The notes under the pieces are model-generated. The model saw only the letters and a list, made by a program, of their open reading frames with translations, was not told where the DNA came from and searched no databases. DNA of 38,328 bases from a bacterium (GTDB taxonomy: Bacteria; Armatimonadota; Chthonomonadetes; Chthonomonadales; JAMCWF01), in NCBI GenBank assembly GCA_021842405.1, contig JAKBZR010000024.1, positions 1 through 38,328 of the forward strand, in the 5' to 3' direction. A program made the translations under genes and the position numbers. This document shows, piece after piece, positions 33,809 through 38,328 of this stretch (position 1 is the stretch's first letter; every line of letters begins with the position of its first letter).

Positions 33809-35155
33809 ATGTTTTGCGGAAATTGCGGCACTCGAAACACACCCGATGCCATCTTTTGCAAGCATTGCGGCCAGAAGCTCGATAACGATCGCACTCGTTC
33901 CCTGAGCGAAGATGATTTCCAAGATATGAAGCCAGCCGAAGAATCGGTCGGTGAGCTTTTAGCGCTGGCATTCGCCAAAGAACAAAAGGGCGATATGGCG
34001 GCCGCCATTGAGAACTGCGAAAAGGCGCTGAAGCTGATGCCGAACAGCACCTCGGCGCACAGCCTGCTCGGCATGCTTTACAAGAAGCAGGGTGATCGGG
34101 ATAAAGCAATCGCCGAATATGAGAAGGTGCTGGAATTAAATCCAGGCAGCATTGCGGACCGTGAAACGTTGGAAGAGCTCCAGGCCAATGCGCCCATTGA
34201 CCATCCCAAGGTTAAGGTGATTTCAACCCGAGTGCCGCGGCAGCTTTTCCTGGATACCCCGACCGGTGCGGCGGTCGTTGGAGTGGCACTGTTTGTAATC
34301 GTCATTTTTCTGTTTGGCTGGGTGGCTTTAAAGCACGGCGAGCCGAGCAATAAGCCCGACACCGATACCTTTGGCACACCCATCACAACCAGCAGCGCAC
34401 CCGCCATTAAAGCTTACCGACTACCGGATCAATACTATAGCACGGGGCCTTTAACCGGCGCGATGCCATCGAACACCTACGCCGCCGCGCCGCAAGCCCC
34501 ACCCGGATACTCACCCATGCAAACAACGCCTTCGCAACAGCCGGCCTACTACCCGCCCAATAACTATGCTTCGGCTCCGCCGCCGCAAGTGATGCGGCCG
34601 GTCTACCAGTCGCCTGTCCAATCAGCCCCGAAGCCGGTTGAAATTATGCCGACTCAGCCGATCAACTCGAACCAGAGCTCAAATCAGACATCGGTGCATA
34701 TATCGGATACCGGTAACTCAGCCAACAATCCGAACGGGGCAAACGGCAATCAAGCGCCGTCACCGGGGCAATCCAAATCACAAGGACGCATTAAAATCAT
34801 TGTCGGACCGGCAAACGAATCCAACGCCTCATCGCCATCACCCGGCGGTTCGAGCACCAGCATGGATTCCCGTTCCTTACAAAAGATTGCCACCCACTAT
34901 CAGTTGGAAGGCAGCTACCAGCGAGCCGTAAACACCTACCTCAAAGCGTTGGATGGAGCGGGTGACGCGGCGCCCGGTATCTACCAGCAAATTGCGATTT
35001 GTTACCAGCAGTTGGACGAAAAGAATCAGGCGCGCTCGAACTATGAACAGGCGATCTCAGGATACAAAGCGCTCATAACGGCCGGCCGCGAAACCGATCT
35101 GGCCAAAAGGGGAATTCAAGCCTGTAAGGCCGGCCTCCGGATTGTCGGCGAATGA
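33809..35155 (+). CDS. Zinc-ribbon/TPR membrane protein of unknown function
   Basis: A 448-residue protein starting MFCGNCGTRNTPDAIFCKHC, a zinc ribbon with Cys3, 6, 17, 20. TPR-like repeats follow (LALAFAKEQKGDMAAAIENC, SLLGMLYKKQGDRDKAIAEY), then one membrane helix near 152-173 (VVGVALFVIVIFLFGWVAL), a long Pro/Gln/Ser/Asn-rich linker, and a C-terminal TPR pair (TYLKALDGAGDAAPGIYQQI). ATG 33809 has GGAAGTG upstream and puts the zinc ribbon at the terminus; an ATG at 33761 would add 16 residues without a Shine-Dalgarno. The N-terminus should be cytoplasmic and the C-terminal TPRs periplasmic. It overlaps the next gene by four bases. Confidence 0.82.
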   Translation: MFCGNCGTRNTPDAIFCKHCGQKLDNDRTRSLSEDDFQDMKPAEESVGELLALAFAKEQKGDMAAAIENCEKALKLMPNSTSAHSLLGMLYKKQGDRDKAIAEYEKVLELNPGSIADRETLEELQANAPIDHPKVKVISTRVPRQLFLDTPTGAAVVGVALFVIVIFLFGWVALKHGEPSNKPDTDTFGTPITTSSAPAIKAYRLPDQYYSTGPLTGAMPSNTYAAAPQAPPGYSPMQTTPSQQPAYYPPNNYASAPPPQVMRPVYQSPVQSAPKPVEIMPTQPINSNQSSNQTSVHISDTGNSANNPNGANGNQAPSPGQSKSQGRIKIIVGPANESNASSPSPGGSSTSMDSRSLQKIATHYQLEGSYQRAVNTYLKALDGAGDAAPGIYQQIAICYQQLDEKNQARSNYEQAISGYKALITAGRETDLAKRGIQACKAGLRIVGE

Positions 35156-36717
35156 GGTCGCTCTTCCCGCTGCTCTACCTTTCAACGATTTTCGTTTCGG
35201 CCCCGCCAAAACAAACTGGGGCGAATCTCCCGGCGCTGCTCATCATCAGCAGCCGCTCCCAATCGAAGTACTCCAAGCTGTCTCCACCCAAAAAGGGCAC
35301 CTACCTGCTCGACCTCTCGGTCTATATTGATCGAGCGGTTCGGACCTCCGGCTATGCGGTTCCGATTATCTACAGCTCCGATATGCCGGAAATCAAGCAG
35401 GCGCTTTCATCGGGAAAACTCACCACCAGCGACCTAGTGGAGCCCATCACAGCGGCCGCAGCGGAACGGATCGGCCACATAATGGGCGTGAGCGGTGTCG
35501 TAATTGCAAATGCCAAATATGTGGATGCACAAGTAATCGCCAGTTATGAGCTTCTGCTGCCGGTTGGCCAGCATGATTGGAGAACCGCCTTTTACACCCA
35601 TTTCTCCTCTCCAAAAGATAACAAAAAGCACACCCTCTTGAGCAATATTCATCTCGCGGTCAACTCGCTGATGGATCAGTTGACCCAGCAGCCTTTAATA
35701 GCCGTCCAGTCTCAGCCGGTGCCATCCGCACCGGCTGTCGCCGCGCAAGCGCCTCAACCGCCGAAATCAGCCGCTCAAAACAGCGCCGGCCTCAGCGCGG
35801 CCGAAATATTGGTGGACAATTTCCGCCGAACCGGCGACATTCCCAATATGATCGAATCGCTGCGGCAGGCCATTGATGAAAACCCGTTCCAGGCCGACTT
35901 ACGGAGCCAGCTCATTAAAGCCTACCAGGAGCGTGGATTGAACGACCTGGCGCTGGGCGAGGCGGCCCGAGCGGCGATGTTGATGCCCAAAGACGCGAAA
36001 TTGCAAAAGCTGTTGGGTGATTGCTACGCAACGGTGGGCAACAGTGAAAATGCCAAAACCGCTTACGAGCAGGCGATCAAGCTGGATCCACGCTCCGCTT
36101 CCTGCCAGGTCGCGCTGGGCGATCTGCTGCTAAACCAAGGAGATGAGAATTCCGCCCTGCAGACCTATCATCGAGCTTCCGCAGCTAATCCAAACAATCC
36201 CCTGCCTCACGAGCGATTGGCCAAGTTCGATGCGCTGAACGGCGACTACACCGATTGCTTAAAGGAGATGGCGCTGTCCCGGTCATTGCTGCCGCCCAAC
36301 GCGGTTGATCAGTACCGCAGCTTATCCGTTGAGGTGATGAAAGCGATCGTCGAAGATGTAAAGGGCACATTAAATAAGATAGCGGCCATGAACGGTGGGT
36401 TTGAGGAGGGCACCATTACCCGCGAAACCTATTACGACACCGTTCGAACCAACAAAGACCGGCTGGTCACGATCAGCGACCTGGTTGAAAAGATGCCGCC
36501 GGTGCAAGAGTTGAACTCAGCGCAAAACCATTTAATCCAGGCCGTCAGTCTGGCAGCCCAGTCGTGCGACGGGCTGTTGGACTATCTGGCCTCTTCGAAC
36601 AGCAGCGGCCTTTCGGATACGAATATGCTGCTTCGAGCTGAAGCGTCCAGCGAACTGGATCAGACGTTATCGAAGTTGTCCCTTCCCTCCCACACCGCGG
36701 TATCCGCCTCACCCTGA
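35152..36717 (+). CDS. Exported TPR-repeat protein of unknown function
   Basis: 521 residues. The N-terminus MRSLFPLLYLSTIFVSAPPK resembles a signal peptide. A first domain (to about 185) with LLIISSRSQSKYSKLSP and GVSGVVIANAKYVDAQVIAS looks like an alpha/beta fold without a known family. Then tandem TPRs: DLRSQLIKAYQERGLNDLAL, LGDCYATVGNSENAKTAYEQ, ALGDLLLNQGDENSALQTYH. The C-terminal part is helical. Translation is coupled to the upstream zinc-ribbon/TPR gene (ATGA overlap), so the two products likely form one envelope-spanning complex. No function is proposed beyond a scaffold. Confidence 0.82.
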   Translation: MRSLFPLLYLSTIFVSAPPKQTGANLPALLIISSRSQSKYSKLSPPKKGTYLLDLSVYIDRAVRTSGYAVPIIYSSDMPEIKQALSSGKLTTSDLVEPITAAAAERIGHIMGVSGVVIANAKYVDAQVIASYELLLPVGQHDWRTAFYTHFSSPKDNKKHTLLSNIHLAVNSLMDQLTQQPLIAVQSQPVPSAPAVAAQAPQPPKSAAQNSAGLSAAEILVDNFRRTGDIPNMIESLRQAIDENPFQADLRSQLIKAYQERGLNDLALGEAARAAMLMPKDAKLQKLLGDCYATVGNSENAKTAYEQAIKLDPRSASCQVALGDLLLNQGDENSALQTYHRASAANPNNPLPHERLAKFDALNGDYTDCLKEMALSRSLLPPNAVDQYRSLSVEVMKAIVEDVKGTLNKIAAMNGGFEEGTITRETYYDTVRTNKDRLVTISDLVEKMPPVQELNSAQNHLIQAVSLAAQSCDGLLDYLASSNSSGLSDTNMLLRAEASSELDQTLSKLSLPSHTAVSASP

Positions 36718-36719
36718 TC

Positions 36720-36748
36720 CTGACGACCGTTTCTTCCGAAATTATAGT
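36720..36748 (+). promoter_or_regulatory. Candidate promoter in front of the PilZ gene
   Basis: CTGACG (36720-36725), 17 bases, TATAGT (36743-36748). The decamer ATTATAGTGT occurs again exactly 70 bases downstream (36811-36820), perhaps a second -10. The PilZ gene starts at 36924, leaving a leader of at least 100 nt. Confidence 0.4.
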
Positions 36749-36923
36749 GTATCGTGTGGCTTGCGTCGGCGGCGTTTCGATACGAGTGATTTTAGCCCTT
36801 TGGAGTTCATATTATAGTGTCATCTCTTCTTGAGCTAATTGGGCAGTACTTGCCTTAGGCATAACCGGCACGGTATGTCTGAAAATACGTAGATTAAGAG
36901 GTCGGATTTTAAAGCGGTGGGAA

Positions 36924-37826
36924 ATGGTGAATTTTGTTCAGGCGATGACCAGTATTCCTTCCATCTTGATACTGGCGATGACGCCGGCGAATACGGGAGG
37001 AGCAACCGATCGTCTTGAGTTACATCAACTCTGGATGCAAATTACGCCCATCCAGCTTCTTTTATTCATCATTTTATTCACCATTACGGCCACGACAGTG
37101 ATCAAAGCCCTGATACGAAGATTACAGTCAAACAGGGACATCCTGGATCCCGAAAATCGAGTGGACCCGCAAATTTTAAAACCGGGCGTTGAGGCGGTTC
37201 TTCGTATTGCACTTAAAGATAGCTTTGCAACTATTCATAGCAACGTGATCAGCGTTGATCGCCGTTACCTGATTGTGGTCACCAGCTTGAATGACTTGGA
37301 GTTAAGTTCGCTCCCGATCGGCTGCATGGTGGAGGGCACCGCCGTGCTGTCCAAAGCGGCCTACCTTTTCACCTGCACCCTGGCCGACCGGCGACTCGAT
37401 GAGGTGTTGGCTACGCTGTATCTGGCCAGACCGCCGTTTCTTTTACGGGTGCAGCGGCGCAAATTTTATCGGGTGCCGGTGGATATCGGTATCGTTTTTT
37501 CGGTATCGGGCTCAATTGAAAATCCGGCGAGCGGCACCGTGGTGGATATTTCAGCCGGTGGATTGAGGGTGATCACCAACAAGCCGGTGCGCGCCGGCGC
37601 TCTCTTAAAGCTGCGGCTGCCGTTGATCACCTATGCGGGGGATCCGATATGCAATGCCCGTGTGCTCGTCTCCCGGCCGATGTCCGGCTTGAGCTCACGG
37701 CATCGGTATCTACTTCAATTAGAGTTGCTGGATACCACCGAGGCGTTACGGGAGGCGATCGTCGCCCTCGTATTTGCAACCCAACGCTCATTGGCACGCG
37801 CGAAAACCGGCCTTCCAAGAGACTAA
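36924..37826 (+). CDS. Membrane-anchored PilZ-domain c-di-GMP receptor (YcgR-like)
   Basis: A 300-residue protein. An N-terminal hydrophobic stretch and a membrane helix (IQLLLFIILFTITATTVIKA, about residues 48-67) precede a YcgR-N-like beta domain (PGVEAVLRIALKDSFATIHS, LSSLPIGCMVEGTAV). The PilZ domain has the c-di-GMP motifs RxxxR (Arg179-Arg183 in RRKFYRVPV) and DxSxxG (Asp208, Ser210, Gly213 in DISAGGLRV). It would sense cyclic di-GMP at the inner membrane, linking it to motility, adhesion or envelope work. No flagellar or pilus gene adjoins; the TPR pair upstream is the only neighbour. The start is weakly supported (GGTGGGA before ATG 36924). Confidence 0.88.
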   Translation: MVNFVQAMTSIPSILILAMTPANTGGATDRLELHQLWMQITPIQLLLFIILFTITATTVIKALIRRLQSNRDILDPENRVDPQILKPGVEAVLRIALKDSFATIHSNVISVDRRYLIVVTSLNDLELSSLPIGCMVEGTAVLSKAAYLFTCTLADRRLDEVLATLYLARPPFLLRVQRRKFYRVPVDIGIVFSVSGSIENPASGTVVDISAGGLRVITNKPVRAGALLKLRLPLITYAGDPICNARVLVSRPMSGLSSRHRYLLQLELLDTTEALREAIVALVFATQRSLARAKTGLPRD

Positions 37827-37839
37827 TTTCAGACAGATA

Positions 37840-37876
37840 AAAAAATAACCCGCTGCGCCTTACGGCGGCACCGGGT
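37840..37876 (-). terminator. Intrinsic terminator facing the minus strand
   Basis: ACCCG (37848-37852) pairs with CGGGT (37872-37876), and TGCGCC with GGCGGCA inside, loop TTAC. Read on the minus strand the stem is followed by TATTTTTTTATC, a clear T-run. On the plus strand no T-run follows, so the transcript it ends comes from the right, beyond or inside the last 450 bases. Confidence 0.6.
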
Positions 37877-38328
37877 GCCATCATTTGATGGACTTCGAGT
37901 GAAAAGGAGGACATGCGCTACCCATAAATACGCACCGAATCCGGGTAAAGTTCCGCATTGACGAGAAGTTATTTAATCCAGGTGAAATTTTCAAACCGCA
38001 ACAATGCCACCATCAAATCTACGATTATTCCAAGGTAAATCGGTTCGGAAAACGGCAGAATGCCGAATGAATTCATTCATTGCCTCATCAAAAAACCACA
38101 CGATACGGGATCGTTGCCTCAAGCAGAAATCCACACGAATTATGATCAACATGTTTTCTTCCCTTGAAGCCCCACTCACCTCAGCATTCCCCTCCTAGTA
38201 CTGCAATGTTGTCTGGGAATCAATCTACTAGCCTGCGAGCTACCTCTGAGCCGCGAGCGTGAGCGAGCGTACACACTGACTGTTTATGCCTAACGATAAT
38301 CCCATTCTCGTTCTCCACATCATCACCC
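37877..38328. other. Right-end region with no convincing gene
   Basis: Holds a small hairpin CCATC-ATTT-GATGG (37878-37891), a strong Shine-Dalgarno-like AAAAGGAGG (37902-37910) that leads only into a four-codon frame MRYP-stop (37913-37927), and a minus-strand frame of about 35 codons open at the window edge and ending at 38220. A minus-strand 53-codon frame from ATG 38152 has GGGAAG before it but no family resemblance. The tract GCGAGCGTGAGCGAGCG (38255-38271) is low complexity. None is strong enough to call. Confidence 0.4.

Noticed and set aside
38220-38328. Partial minus-strand gene entering from the right edge
   Set aside because: Only about 35 codons, with the low-complexity tract CTCGCTCACGCTCGCGG; too little to call a gene.

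Overview
The window is an ordinary chromosomal stretch of a diderm bacterium. It carries core genes (recO, zwf, sat, rpoB, rpoC, ruvB, a tRNA-Met) mixed with lineage-specific ones. An outer-membrane FadL-family barrel and a lipoprotein with a signal peptide point to a Gram-negative type envelope. Rubrerythrin, ferritin-like and Fur-family genes suggest a life that meets both low oxygen and oxidative stress. GC is moderately high, with locally AT-richer patches. The GH42-like hydrolase and the style of RpoB/RpoC would fit an Armatimonadota-like or another deep environmental lineage, but the taxon cannot be fixed from the sequence alone.

Layout, left to right. (1) 1-3.7 kb, minus strand: recO, a class V aminotransferase and serA (cut by the window edge), a serine-biosynthesis block with its own promoter and operator-like palindrome. 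(2) 3.9-8.8 kb, plus: zwf, then sat and a siroheme nitrite/sulfite reductase separated by a dispersed repeat. (3) 8.9-10.7 kb, plus: a translationally coupled AAA15-type ATPase and PIN-like nuclease pair, AT-richer inside and resembling a defence or toxin module. This is the best candidate for an undescribed system. (4) 10.9-17.9 kb: a Gfo/Idh/MocA dehydrogenase, a FadL-like barrel (minus), a divergent lipoprotein with two matching palindromes between them, and a 907-residue GH42-like protein with a basic disordered head.

(5) 18.0-21.8 kb: an iron/peroxide block: a Fur-family regulator with a Fur box on its own promoter, a ferritin-like protein, a rubrerythrin, a GlpC-like Fe-S oxidoreductase and a DUF3501 protein. 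Two palindromic non-coding elements lie inside this block. (6) 21.9-31.0 kb: rpoB (with an inserted zinc ribbon) and rpoC, with a structured 169-bp gap between them. (7) 31.0-33.7 kb: a minus-strand tRNA-Met with clear promoter and terminator, then an ADP-ribosylglycohydrolase-family gene followed closely by ruvB. (8) 33.8-37.8 kb: a zinc-ribbon/TPR membrane protein coupled to an exported TPR protein, then a membrane-anchored PilZ (c-di-GMP receptor) protein. The last 500 bases hold no convincing gene, but do hold an intrinsic terminator facing the minus strand.

Three intergenic spacers (about 6.94, 12.05 and 31.15 kb) carry copies of one MITE-like repeat family, and a different MITE-like element sits at 19.6 kb. 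No CRISPR array, rRNA operon, intact insertion sequence or prophage was seen.
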